In this document: one piece after another, positions 9,527 to 18,413 of the stretch
How the letters are laid out: each line of letters starts with the position of its first letter
How positions within the stretch are numbered: the first letter of the stretch is position 1
NCBI RefSeq assembly: GCF_006874425.1
Contig: NZ_VIJZ01000005.1
Span: 248,001 to 312,000 of the forward strand
DNA: 64,000 nt
Reading direction: 5' to 3'
Source: Paenibacillus ottowii
GTDB lineage: Bacteria; Bacillota; Bacilli; Paenibacillales; Paenibacillaceae
Notes under the pieces: model-generated
What the model saw: only the letters and a program-made list of their open reading frames with translations
Databases searched by the model: none
Told to the model about the DNA's origin: nothing
Position numbers and translations under genes: made by a program

Positions 9527-10168
9527 TTAGGATTCCTTGTTTTCGGAAGCCTCTCCAGCACCTTCCGTTGCCGCTGCATCACCTTCCACAGCAGCGTTCT
9601 CTACCTCGACTGCACGCGGAACGATCACAGATGCCAGCAGTTCTTCTTCAGAGACATGCAGCGTCACACCTTTAGGAAGCTTCAAGTCGCTTGCGCTCAG
9701 CTTGTCCCCAATATCCAATGCGGATACATCCACTTCAATCGTGGACGGCAAGTCAGAAGGCAACCCTTCAACTTCGACCTCTGTTTCTTGAATTTGCAGA
9801 ATACCGCCTGCTTTTGTACCTACAGGTATACCCTGATAATCAATAGAGACACGCACGCGAAGTGGTTTGTTTTTGGAAATCTTTAGAAAATCAGCATGCA
9901 ACCATTGGTTGTCACGCTGTTGATAATCTTTAATAATAACCGGAATCGTGTCTCCGCCTTCCACTGCGAGGTTAAACACCTCTGAACGTCCGGTTTTGAC
10001 TACTTTGTTAAATTCCTTGGCATCCACATGTACAGGAGTACCCTCAATCTCAGAGCCGTAAACCACAGCTGGAATCCGTCCTTTTAACCTTAGTCCACGA
10101 ATGGCCGAACCCTTCTTCTCTGTTCTCGGCTGGGCGGTCAGTTGAATACTTCCTCCATTAGAACTCAT
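9527..10168 (-). CDS. rplY: 50S ribosomal protein L25 / general stress protein Ctc
   Basis: A 213-residue two-domain L25 (TL5/Ctc family). The N-terminal 5S rRNA-binding domain (about 8-95) contains LRLKGRIPAVVYG and the KDYQQRDNQWLHADF segment. The C-terminal beta domain (about 100-185) contains SIDYQGIPVGTKAGGILQ and EGLPSDLPSTIEVDVSALDIGDKLSASDL. An acidic, alanine-rich tail follows. It binds 5S rRNA in the central protuberance of the large subunit. The start at 10168 has a strong AAAGGAGG. In B. subtilis ctc is a sigma-B gene; I do not see a clear sigma-B promoter here. Confidence 0.96.
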   Translation of the reverse strand: MSSNGGSIQLTAQPRTEKKGSAIRGLRLKGRIPAVVYGSEIEGTPVHVDAKEFNKVVKTGRSEVFNLAVEGGDTIPVIIKDYQQRDNQWLHADFLKISKNKPLRVRVSIDYQGIPVGTKAGGILQIQETEVEVEGLPSDLPSTIEVDVSALDIGDKLSASDLKLPKGVTLHVSEEELLASVIVPRAVEVENAAVEGDAAATEGAGEASENKES

Positions 10169-10329
10169 GATTACAACCTCCTTTAGGTTACCTTACAAAT
10201 GTCTTTCTCCAAGAATCTTGCTTGTTTACCAGTTATACTACAGAATATAAGCCAGCAAGCTGGCAAAACTAAACAAGTCCATAAATCTATTTTACCCCTT
10301 TTTTCTGAAAGTGAAGCACGTTTGCAAAA

Positions 10330-10368
10330 AAAATAGCATCTCTCGAATTGATCGAAAAATGCTATTTT
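10330..10368 (-). terminator. Intrinsic terminator downstream of pullulanase gene
   Basis: The arms AAAATAGCAT (10330-10339) and ATGCTATTTT (10359-10368) pair over 10 bp. On the minus strand the hairpin is followed by an uninterrupted T-run, 32 nt after the pullulanase stop. Confidence 0.88.
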
Positions 10369-10399
10369 CTCGTGTATATATGCAACCAGGCCTACAAAT

Positions 10400-12928
10400 C
10401 TATCCCGCCCGGTTATCGTTAACCAGTAATAAATATTCTTCTCTGCCACTATGAATCAACACCTGCATCACCGACCGGGTCAGGTCTACATCAATATATC
10501 GATCTGCCTCCACATCCTTGGCATCCCAGTGATTCAGACGGACAATGTAGCCTATTCGCTGGACATCAGGAGCCACCTGAATATGGGCTATTGCCCGACC
10601 GTCATCTAAATCTTGAAATTCAACATGTCCGTCACGATACCCAGTGCCCCATACCCACACGTTCCAGCCGGAGTATTGCCGGTCTGCACGCTCGTAGATC
10701 AATTCAATTGTGCGAAACGGGGTAGCTCCTCCATCATTTTCAAGGAGACTCTCTGCCCGCGCAGTACCTGCAATTTCCAGATCTATCTGCTTATCCAAAC
10801 CTTTTGCTTCATTATCCGTCTGCTGATTGGCTTGATTTTCTTCAGTTACAGAGAAGACTCGCGCAGGTTCTTCCTGATCGTACAACACCATCATAGACCA
10901 ACGGGATACCGTCACACGATGGCCTACCACTTCATATCGTGTCTCATTCCCGGCCCCGTGTGCATCCACGACTACATGCCAACGATCCGATTCCGCAGGC
11001 AATAATAGGGTCTGCTCTGTATCCGAGCCGTTATAAATCACCACAATATGATTCCAGGCATCGCCGTTAGCATGATGCCTCAATGCAAAAGCCACCACAT
11101 GCCCACTGCTTTGCAGGACTTCCATATGCTGCTCCACGAGCTCACGACGATCCATGCGGAATGCCGGGTGATTTCGCCGTAAAGCAATTAAGCCCTGGTA
11201 GTAATCAAACACGGGGCGAAACCTTGCCTTGTTATCCCAACGGATAGCGTTCACCGCATCAGAGCTTCGATAGCTGTTGTGATCTCCATATTTGGAGCGC
11301 AGCAGTTCATCTCCTGCATGGATAAAAGGAATGCCTTGCGAGGTCAAGACCATGCCGTTAGCCAACAGGGACTTGCGTACAGTTTCGTTTTCAAGCAGAT
11401 TACTTTCATCCAGTTCCTGATAGGGATCAGCTTCGGCTACAGCTTGCTTAGCTGTTCTTCCATCTTTGGGGTTCCCCTGCTCCCATTGCGGAAAACGGCA
11501 ATTCTCCCGCAAATGTCTAACCGTCAAAATTTTATCCCACAGATTGAGATTATCGTGGGCCGTTACATAATTGACGGTCTCTGATGGCTGAGCTGTGAAA
11601 TCATAAATAGCTCCAAAAGCACCTTGCAGTACCCGATCCTCCTGATTTTCTGCCCCTGTGGCAAATCCGCTTCCTGTACCGTCGCTATCTCCCTTAATGG
11701 CAGAGCGGTAATTGTCGTTAAAAACGGCAAAACCTTTGTCCCGCTGCGTTCCTTTTAACGTAAGCAAAGGCTGCGGGGACTCCCCTCCTGTCCAAGGCTC
11801 ACCATAGATCAGCAGATCGGGACGTATTTCAGAGCGAAGCTCTCGTGTAAGCTGCTCTACAGTCGGTGTATCAATCAACGCCATCAAATCAAACCGGAAG
11901 CCATCTATGTGATATTCTTCTGCCCAAAAGCGTAATGAATCCTTAATATACTTGCGCACCATAGGACGTTCGGTTGCAACCTCATTACCTACACCTGATC
12001 CATTGGTAAGCTTCCCTTGCTCATCCGTACGGTAATAATACCCTGGTACTACAGGCTCAAATGGACCCTTTTCCACCGAATACGTATGATTGTACACGAC
12101 GTCCATAATGACACCGATGCCAGCCGCATGCAGAGACTGTACCAGCTGTTTCAGCTCGCGTATACGCGCCTCCGGGTCAGCTGGATTGGAAGAGTAAGAC
12201 CCCTCCGGCACATTATAATGCTGTGGATCATAGCCCCAGTTATATTCCGTTCCTAATTCCACAAAGTCATTCACCGTATGAAAATCAGCCACTGGAAGCA
12301 AATGAACATGTGTAATACCCAGCTCCAGCAAGTGATCCAGTCCGATACGGTTACCCTCGGAATCCGTTAAGCCCGTATACGTAAAGGCTGCAAATCGCCC
12401 TTGAGCAGCAGATAAACCTTTTATACCCGTATTAAAATGAGGGTCCATCGAGAAATCACGCACATGAAGCTCATAGATAATGGCGTCTGTCGCACGCTCA
12501 AGTACAGGTCCCTTATCCCTTTCCCATCCATTCGGGTTGGTTTGATCCAAATCAATGATAGCTGTACGCTGCCCGTTGGCTGATACCGCTGTGGCATATG
12601 GATCGGCAGCATAATGAACAGTGTGGTCTGCCCACTCCAGCCTGTACATGTAATAATATCTGTTCCAGTCGCCTTCCAGTTCTATAGACCAGACACCTTG
12701 ACCATCACGACTCATGGGAAATTCCTGACCCCCGCCGTGCTCCTGAACGATTCCTTCCTGATCGTAGACCCCCGCGTCGTTATACAACGCTATATGAACC
12801 TGCTGGGCAGTCGGTGCCCATACCTTAAAATTGCTGCCTGCAGGCGTATAAGTAAGACCCAAATCATTGCCTTCATATATGGGATATGCTGTGTGCTCAA
12901 GCCCCTTGAGCTGATTGAAATCAGACAT
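10400..12928 (-). CDS. pulA: Type I pullulanase, GH13, with C-terminal PUD module
   Basis: An 842-residue alpha-1,6-glucan debranching enzyme. An N-terminal CBM48-like domain (about 20-125, GSNFKVWAPTAQQVHIALY) precedes the GH13 barrel. The barrel carries the type I pullulanase signature YNWGYDP, the nucleophile Asp in DGFRFDLMALID, the acid/base Glu in LLIYGEPWTGG and the transition-state Asp in VNYVTAHDNLNLWDK. After the GH13 C-domain comes an acidic linker (about 705-725). It is followed by a bacterial pullulanase-associated (PUD/CBM41) domain near the C-terminus with YSGWNVWVWG and RIGYIVRLNHWD. CBM41 is usually N-terminal. There is no signal peptide, so it probably acts in the cytosol on imported or stored alpha-glucan. 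It appears to be a single-gene unit with its own terminator. Confidence 0.93.
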   Translation of the reverse strand: MSDFNQLKGLEHTAYPIYEGNDLGLTYTPAGSNFKVWAPTAQQVHIALYNDAGVYDQEGIVQEHGGGQEFPMSRDGQGVWSIELEGDWNRYYYMYRLEWADHTVHYAADPYATAVSANGQRTAIIDLDQTNPNGWERDKGPVLERATDAIIYELHVRDFSMDPHFNTGIKGLSAAQGRFAAFTYTGLTDSEGNRIGLDHLLELGITHVHLLPVADFHTVNDFVELGTEYNWGYDPQHYNVPEGSYSSNPADPEARIRELKQLVQSLHAAGIGVIMDVVYNHTYSVEKGPFEPVVPGYYYRTDEQGKLTNGSGVGNEVATERPMVRKYIKDSLRFWAEEYHIDGFRFDLMALIDTPTVEQLTRELRSEIRPDLLIYGEPWTGGESPQPLLTLKGTQRDKGFAVFNDNYRSAIKGDSDGTGSGFATGAENQEDRVLQGAFGAIYDFTAQPSETVNYVTAHDNLNLWDKILTVRHLRENCRFPQWEQGNPKDGRTAKQAVAEADPYQELDESNLLENETVRKSLLANGMVLTSQGIPFIHAGDELLRSKYGDHNSYRSSDAVNAIRWDNKARFRPVFDYYQGLIALRRNHPAFRMDRRELVEQHMEVLQSSGHVVAFALRHHANGDAWNHIVVIYNGSDTEQTLLLPAESDRWHVVVDAHGAGNETRYEVVGHRVTVSRWSMMVLYDQEEPARVFSVTEENQANQQTDNEAKGLDKQIDLEIAGTARAESLLENDGGATPFRTIELIYERADRQYSGWNVWVWGTGYRDGHVEFQDLDDGRAIAHIQVAPDVQRIGYIVRLNHWDAKDVEADRYIDVDLTRSVMQVLIHSGREEYLLLVNDNRAG

Positions 12929-13236
12929 TCCTGTTCACCACCCATTTTTATACATCGGCTTATAGCCTCTGTTCATCCATCATTTATGATGTTTATGACT
13001 TGTCATTATACCTCAGGATTTGCAAAATCCTCACCTCATAGGCTATCAAAATAAGACAAGCTTGAAAAGCTGGATGATTTAAATAAGGATGACGCTCCAT
13101 TTTAGCACGTACACTCCATTTTATGACAAAACGATGAACAGGCTACAGCTTTCGCCTTTAAAACATCACATTTATTTCCTTGCTTTTATCACTTAAAGAA
13201 TAGGCAGAAAAAAGTATGCTATAACATGCAAAATTC
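12929..13236. other. Intergenic region upstream of pulA, downstream of cydC-like gene
   Basis: A 308-bp gap without a convincing gene. It contains a small hairpin, AGGATTT/AAATCCT with a 3-nt loop (13015-13031), and a direct repeat of CTCCATTTTA about 16 bp apart near 13095-13120. These could be regulatory sites for pulA, which starts at 12928 on the minus strand. I cannot assign a regulator or a clear terminator for the cydC-like gene. Confidence 0.4.
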
Positions 13237-14892
13237 TCAGGAGAGTCGACGGTGATCCATTTGAAAAATTTCGTCAGCTATTCGCATAGTAGAGCTTCGA
13301 TGCGAAACAAGAATAATCGTTTCATCTTGCTGCTGTTCTTTTAGCGATTTTAAAATAATCGCTTCATTCAGACTGTCCAAATTGCTAGTAGGTTCGTCCA
13401 GCAGTAGGAGGGGCGCATCATGGACAAAGGCTCGGGCTAGCCCCAAGCGCTGACGTTCTCCACCAGACAGCCTGTCCCCCAGCTCTCCGACCCGGCTGTC
13501 ATATCCCTGAGGCAATGTCATAATAAAATCGTGCACTGATGCCTTACGGGCAGCTTCTACAACCTGTTGATGTGTAGCATCAGGCTTTCCAATTTTGATA
13601 TTAGCTGCAATGGAATCATCAAACAGGAATGTATGCTGATCGACGTAGCTCTGCAAGCTTCTCAAATGCCGGGTCTCAATGTCCTTCAAATCGTGTTCAG
13701 ATAGCAAAATCCCACCTTGCTGCGGGTCCCTGAATCGCAGCAGCAACTTGAGCAACGTTGACTTGCCGGAGCCGCTTTTACCCTGAATCCCTATAATTCG
13801 CTTATGCGGGATTGTGAGACTTACATTATTCAGTACCGTTTGACCATCATATGCAAAAGTCACCTTGTCTAGCCGCGCTCCAGCAAAGCCAACATTCATT
13901 CCATCGATATTTTCTTCTACCTCCGGGGTCTCCTCTAGCAGACTCAGCACTCGCTCCCCGCTTGCCAGCGTTTGAAGCAAATTGTTGGACAAATTGCTCA
14001 GCGAAACTACCGGGCCAAATGAACTGAACAGGGCAATGACTGAAATCAGCATACTTGTAACATCTATCTGTCCCTCAGACATGCCATACAATCCAGCTAG
14101 CAGCATCAAAAATGAAAATCCAACTACAGCCGCATCTGTGACCGCTCTTGTGATGCCTTCATGATGCTTCAAGTCCTTCTGTTTGGCATCCAACTGATCC
14201 GTGCGACGGTTAATCTCATTCAATCGTTGCTCCCCTTGCCCATATTGCACAATTTCCTTCATCCCGCGTAAGCTGTCCAAAAAATAACTACTCAGCTGAC
14301 CGAAGCTACTTCGGTATTCCATCCCCTGACGCTTGCCCATACGTGACGTAAGCAGGGGAATGAACAAACCAACGGTTATGTATGCAAGCGCAGCGATCCC
14401 ACCTAGCAGAGGCTCATAAGAACCTATAAAAGATACCATGAGCAGTGAAGTGAGGATGCCGATCATAACGGGCGCAATCGTATGCGCATAAAACACTTCC
14501 AACAGCTCAATATCACTTGTAATCAGTGATATCAGATTCCCTTTGTCCTTGCCTTCGAGCTTGGCTGGAGCCAATCTACGCAAAGCTAGAAGCACCTTAT
14601 CTCGCAGCACGGCCAATAGCTTAAAAGCGAGATAATGACCACTCATTTGCTCGCCATAACGAAATATACCGCGCAATACAGCACATAGCACGATGATAGT
14701 CAGCAAAAATGTTATGCTGTAGCCTGTCGCAATGCCTGTTGCTGTCAATAGGGCAAGCACCCCGTATACAATAATGCCAATAGCACACACAAAGCCAAGC
14801 ACTCCTGTAGCGATCGTGATGAGCAGTACAGGTAAAAGAGGTCCCGCCAAGACCAACAATTGACCCATGATCCGTAAACCGTGTCTACGCAT
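13237..14892 (-). CDS. cydC: CydC-like ABC exporter subunit (permease-ATPase)
   Basis: A 551-residue half-transporter with an N-terminal six-helix ABC exporter domain (about 1-310) and a complete nucleotide-binding domain. The latter has Walker A GKSGSGKST, the Q-loop region YVDQHTFLF, signature LSGGERQR, Walker B LLLLDEPTSNLD and the H-loop ILVSHRS. It resembles CydC, one half of the heterodimeric CydDC exporter of cysteine/glutathione needed for cytochrome bd assembly; a haem- or iron-linked substrate is also possible given the Fur box upstream. The ATG at 14892 overlaps the relic stop of the cydD-like gene. GGGGGG lies 9 nt upstream. Its partner subunit is broken here, so function as a heterodimer is doubtful unless CydC homodimerises or pairs elsewhere. 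Confidence 0.82.
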   Translation of the reverse strand: MRRHGLRIMGQLLVLAGPLLPVLLITIATGVLGFVCAIGIIVYGVLALLTATGIATGYSITFLLTIIVLCAVLRGIFRYGEQMSGHYLAFKLLAVLRDKVLLALRRLAPAKLEGKDKGNLISLITSDIELLEVFYAHTIAPVMIGILTSLLMVSFIGSYEPLLGGIAALAYITVGLFIPLLTSRMGKRQGMEYRSSFGQLSSYFLDSLRGMKEIVQYGQGEQRLNEINRRTDQLDAKQKDLKHHEGITRAVTDAAVVGFSFLMLLAGLYGMSEGQIDVTSMLISVIALFSSFGPVVSLSNLSNNLLQTLASGERVLSLLEETPEVEENIDGMNVGFAGARLDKVTFAYDGQTVLNNVSLTIPHKRIIGIQGKSGSGKSTLLKLLLRFRDPQQGGILLSEHDLKDIETRHLRSLQSYVDQHTFLFDDSIAANIKIGKPDATHQQVVEAARKASVHDFIMTLPQGYDSRVGELGDRLSGGERQRLGLARAFVHDAPLLLLDEPTSNLDSLNEAIILKSLKEQQQDETIILVSHRSSTMRIADEIFQMDHRRLS

Positions 14893-16628
14893 ATACAGTC
14901 CCCCCTTTTACAAACTGTTCCATCCTATGCTGACTAAGATACATCTCCGCATAATGTCCCTGCTGTCTCAATAGCTCCTGATGCGTTCCGGATTCTGCCA
15001 CCAAACCATTTTGCAGCACATAAAGAGGTCAGTTCAGTTCCTCCAATCGTCAGGCTTCCTTGATACCCTCCATGATGTCCAACGATCAATCCGGCTACTG
15101 TACTTTTACCTGAGCCTGATTCTCCAACAATGGAAACAAAGCTGCCTTGAGGAATATTCATGGATATATTACGCAAGGTATCTCTTTCGTCGTAAGCAAA
15201 ACTTACCCGTTCCAATCGAATGTCTGTGGCTTGTATGCTTTGTTGTCCCTGTACAAGGTCCTCTGTATTCAGCATTTGAAATATTTGGTCGCTTGCTGCC
15301 ATTCCGTTCATGGCGATATGAAAGTAAGAACCGAGCAAACGCAGCGGAATGAAAAACTCTGCTGACAACAAAACAATGATGAGCGCTCCTGCCAAGCCGA
15401 TGTGACCCGAAGAATATTCGCTTATCGCGACCAGTACACCAGCGGCAGCGCCGCCAAATGCGATAAGATCCATGACAGCTACGGAGTTTAACTGCATAGT
15501 CAGCACTTTCATTGTCATTTTGCGAAAATCCTCAGCCGCCGTGTTCATCTCTTGATGTTTATCCTGGTCTGTCCCGTAAATTTTGAGCGTGGTCAGACCT
15601 TGTACATTTTCCAAAAAGCTGTGGCCCAGATTGACGTAGCTGCCCCAATATTTCCGAAACAGCTTTTTAGCCATCCTCATAATGACAATAATGGACACTG
15701 GAATTAAGGGAACACAGATCAATAAAATAATGGCCGCTTTGAAGCTGACAAAAGAGAGGGTAATGAACAACGTTACGGGTGCAAGCAGACTGTAAAATAG
15801 CTGAGGCATGTATCTTCCAAAATAGGTTTCAAGCTGCTCCACCCCTTCTACAGCAACCTGAATAACCCCCGAGGTGGAGGTATAGTCCGTATATGAGGGT
15901 CCCAGCTTTAGCAGCTTGCTGTAAATCTGCGAGCGTAGCGTTTTCTTGGCATTGATTGAAGCCCGATAGGACAGCATACTGGCTGCATAATTACTCAGGA
16001 AACGAACGGCAATAGCAGCCATAACAATGACCGTTATGGATAGAATTAGCTTGCGAGTCGCTTGTCCTTCCCATGCCTGCTGTATCCCAAAGGCCATAGA
16101 CAAAACAGCGGCTATACTCCCTAAAAGTCCAATCCACTGTACAAGCACACCCAGGATGATATATTTTCGAGAATGTTCCACCAGGCCTAGCAGACGACCG
16201 TCGACCATTTTAGATCTTTTTTTCGGAAGAGGGGTGGCTTCAGTTGAAGAAGGAGTTTCCGTCGCACCTTCCCTCAAAGTTCCGACTCGAAATATAAAAT
16301 AATAATATTTGAACAGGATGACCAAGACGATAAGCGTTTTGCCCCATATATTAGGCGTAAAGATAAAGCCTGCAATCAGCATAGCTGACGCCAAGCCCAA
16401 TGACGTAATTTTTGTAGACAGCTTCAACGACCTGGTTTGAACAAAACTCTCCAAATATTTTTGATACAGTGACGTATTTGAAAACCACTCATGAATCCTT
16501 TTAGACCCCCGCATAAAGAAAAACGTTGATAGCAGCAGAAACGGTGTAGTCGGCAGCAACGGTACCACTACGCCAATAACTCCCAGCGCCAAAAATAAAA
16601 ACCCTAAGGTAATATAAATTGGTTTCAC
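14885..16628 (-). pseudogene. cydD: DUF454-CydD-like fusion, ATPase core deleted and frame shifted
   Basis: Translation from GTG 16628 (AGGGGG 6 nt upstream) gives a DUF454/YbaN-type membrane domain (about 1-115, PLLPTTPFLLLSTFF). A charged linker and an ABC exporter membrane domain with Walker A GESGSGKST follow. Shortly after GGTELTSL, near 15022-15031, the frame breaks and the open frame ends at 14934 after a nonsense tail. In the neighbouring frame the text resumes as LYVLQNGLVAESGTHQELL, the normal end of an ABC ATPase, and runs to a TAG at 14887-14885 that overlaps the cydC start. Compared with the intact CydC here, about 120 residues are missing: Q-loop, signature, Walker B and H-loop. 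The protein cannot hydrolyse ATP. The DUF454 part could still be made. Confidence 0.82.
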
Positions 16629-16659
16629 AGTAAGCCCCCTAATATATATAGTTGATAAT

Positions 16660-16688
16660 ATTTTATAGATAATGATAATCATTATCAA
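16660..16688 (-). promoter_or_regulatory. Sigma-A promoter of the DUF454-ABC operon
   Basis: On the minus strand TTGATA (16683-16688) and TAAAAT (16660-16665) are separated by exactly 17 nt. The Fur box lies across the spacer and the -35 edge, so repression by Fe-Fur would occlude RNA polymerase. Confidence 0.75.
16668..16686. promoter_or_regulatory. Perfect consensus Fur box
   Basis: The 19-bp sequence GATAATGATAATCATTATC matches the classical Fur consensus at every position. It sits 40 bp upstream of the GTG start of the DUF454-CydD-like gene and inside its promoter, which indicates iron-dependent repression of the operon. Confidence 0.9.
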
Positions 16689-16713
16689 TATATAAAATTT
16701 AATCAGGTTGTTA

Positions 16714-16729
16714 TGTGATGTAAATCACG
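16714..16729. promoter_or_regulatory. CRP/FNR-type dyad, TGTGA-N6-TCACG
   Basis: The sequence TGTGATGTAAATCACG differs from the B. subtilis Fnr consensus TGTGA-N6-TCACA by one base. It lies 26-31 bp upstream of the -35 of the iron-regulated DUF454-ABC operon, a position suited to an activator. Regulator identity is inferred only. Confidence 0.5.
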
Positions 16730-16733
16730 CATT

Positions 16734-16805
16734 AAAAAATCCTCCTGAAGTTCAACTTTACAGAACACTTTAGTGTGCATGTAGAAGTTTTGACTTCAAG
16801 AGGAT
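16734..16805 (-). terminator. Intrinsic terminator of the mtl operon
   Basis: The arms at 16739-16751 and 16793-16805 pair over 13 bp with one G-U. On the minus strand the hairpin ends in GGATTTTTTAA. The loop is large (about 41 nt) and may hold further pairing. It lies about 30-100 nt beyond the mtlD stop codon. Confidence 0.75.
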
Positions 16806-16836
16806 AATTAAAATGAGTGCGTGTTATTACGTTGTT

Positions 16837-17982
16837 TTATGAATTTATAATATCATATTTCTCCACAACCTGCCGAAGTAACGGGTCATCTGCAGGTATG
16901 GATGTATATCGTGTCAGCGCCACGCTCACTCCATGGCTGCGAATCACCTGCTGAAGCTCAACTGCTTCAGGGTCTTCCGTAATATCAAATTTACAGGCAG
17001 CTGCCATTCCTAATGCCAGATGATCAGTTGGAATGCCATACTCCTGCGCTTGCAGCGCGGGACGTACAAGACGGTCATTGGGAGACAGCTTGCGCAGCGG
17101 TGATCGTCCGACCCGAGTAACCTCGTCTGTCAGATTTGGATTGCGGAAGCGATCCAAAATCTTGGCGATGTACTTCTTATGCTCCCCTTGATTCAAACCG
17201 AAACGCCTCACAAGCACCGCTCCTGTTTCCTCCAGCGCCCCTTGGATCGAATCCACCACCTTCTTATCCTTCATAGCTTCCTGGATCGTGGCATAACCTG
17301 CGATATAACCAATATAGGCCGCCACGCAATGCCCCGTATTCACCGTGAACAGCTTGCGTTCAATATAAGGCTCCAGATCCTGCACATAAAGAATGCCCTC
17401 GATTTCCTCATGGTCAGGAGCCATTTGCGAGCGATCCACAACCCACTCGTAAAAAGGCTCTACCTGCACATGCAAGGGGTCCTCATGATGCTGGATCGGC
17501 ACAATCCGGTCTACCGCAGCATTGGGGAAATATACCAAAACCTCTGCCTTGGCACGAGTCGCCTCATCCAGTAGCGCAAAAACATGCTCTTTCAGTTGGG
17601 CGCTGCCTCCGATTGCATTTTCACAGGCGATAACATGCAGCGGGCCCGCCCCTCGTGCTACTCGCCTTGCTATCCCCTCGGCAATACCTGCGGCAATATG
17701 CCTGAGGATGCTGACACCTACCGCGGTCGTTACCAGATCGGCATGGTCTACCGCATCCGCTACAGCGGATGCATCTTTGCCATCAATTGCGGTTACATTC
17801 GTCACCGTCTCCGTATCCTTCGTATCATTCGCCAACTCTACCGTATATTGCTTGCGGCGGCGTAACTCGGATACAAGAGTTTCATTGACATCTGAAAAGA
17901 CAACCTCATAGCCTGCGCGCGACAAAATCAGCCCAATAAAGCCACGACCGATATTTCCTGCTCCAAAGTGGACGGCTCTCAT
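16837..17982 (-). CDS. mtlD: Mannitol-1-phosphate 5-dehydrogenase
   Basis: A 381-residue NAD-dependent long-chain polyol dehydrogenase that oxidises mannitol 1-phosphate to fructose 6-phosphate. The Rossmann motif HFGAGNIGRGFIG (5-17) binds NAD. The family segment ACENAIGGS and the catalytic region TVNTGHCVAAYIGY are present. Length and sequence fit the family. It is the last gene of mtlA-mtlR-mtlF-mtlD, and its ATG overlaps the mtlF stop by 4 nt. Expression is expected to follow MtlR activation at the mtlA promoter. Confidence 0.96.
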   Translation of the reverse strand: MRAVHFGAGNIGRGFIGLILSRAGYEVVFSDVNETLVSELRRRKQYTVELANDTKDTETVTNVTAIDGKDASAVADAVDHADLVTTAVGVSILRHIAAGIAEGIARRVARGAGPLHVIACENAIGGSAQLKEHVFALLDEATRAKAEVLVYFPNAAVDRIVPIQHHEDPLHVQVEPFYEWVVDRSQMAPDHEEIEGILYVQDLEPYIERKLFTVNTGHCVAAYIGYIAGYATIQEAMKDKKVVDSIQGALEETGAVLVRRFGLNQGEHKKYIAKILDRFRNPNLTDEVTRVGRSPLRKLSPNDRLVRPALQAQEYGIPTDHLALGMAAACKFDITEDPEAVELQQVIRSHGVSVALTRYTSIPADDPLLRQVVEKYDIINS

Positions 17983-18413
17983 AGCTCCAGCTCACTTTCG
18001 AACAGATCAATAATTTCCTGCGCAGTCACCGCATTGCGAAGTTTTTCCATATTCTCTTCCTCCGCACATACTACAGCGATATTAGTCAAAATCTCCATAT
18101 GATCGCCACCTTGGGCTGCAATGCCGATCACCATGTAAGCTTTTTCTTCCCCGAAATCTACGCCTTGCGGGAACTGAACGATGGAGATGCCTGTAGACTG
18201 AACAAGCATCTTGGATTCCTTGGTACCATGTGGAATCGCCAGCCCATTCCCGATATAGGTGGATACAATCTCCTCGCGTTCAAGCATCTTGTCAATGTAC
18301 TCACTTGTAATATGTCCTGCATCCAGCAGGATTTGCCCTGCCATACGGATCGCCTCATATTTGTCTTTGGCGGTTGCGTTCATTTTTATTTTGTCTATCG
18401 TCATAATACTCAC
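17979..18413 (-). CDS. mtlF: PTS mannitol-specific enzyme IIA component
   Basis: A 144-residue EIIA of the mannitol/fructose PTS family. The phospho-accepting histidine is H62 in NGLAIPHGT, and the VDFGEEKAYMVIGIAAQGGDHMEIL region is typical. It passes phosphate from HPr to the EIIB domain of MtlA. The start is GTG at 18413, with GGGAGG 8 nt upstream, and it overlaps the mtlR stop codon (GTGA). An in-frame ATG nine bases later is a weaker alternative. Its position between regulator and dehydrogenase matches the Geobacillus-type mtlARFD order. Confidence 0.95.
   Translation of the reverse strand: MSIMTIDKIKMNATAKDKYEAIRMAGQILLDAGHITSEYIDKMLEREEIVSTYIGNGLAIPHGTKESKMLVQSTGISIVQFPQGVDFGEEKAYMVIGIAAQGGDHMEILTNIAVVCAEEENMEKLRNAVTAQEIIDLFESELEL

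Noticed and set aside
10183..10449. An 88-codon minus-strand frame downstream of pulA
   Set aside because: It overlaps the pulA end and runs through the pulA terminator. Its codon use and composition look random and it has no ribosome site.
14934..16688. The DUF454-CydD frame as an intact 584-residue transporter
   Set aside because: The tail after Walker A is out of frame, and the true ATPase end is found in the next frame, so it is a broken gene.
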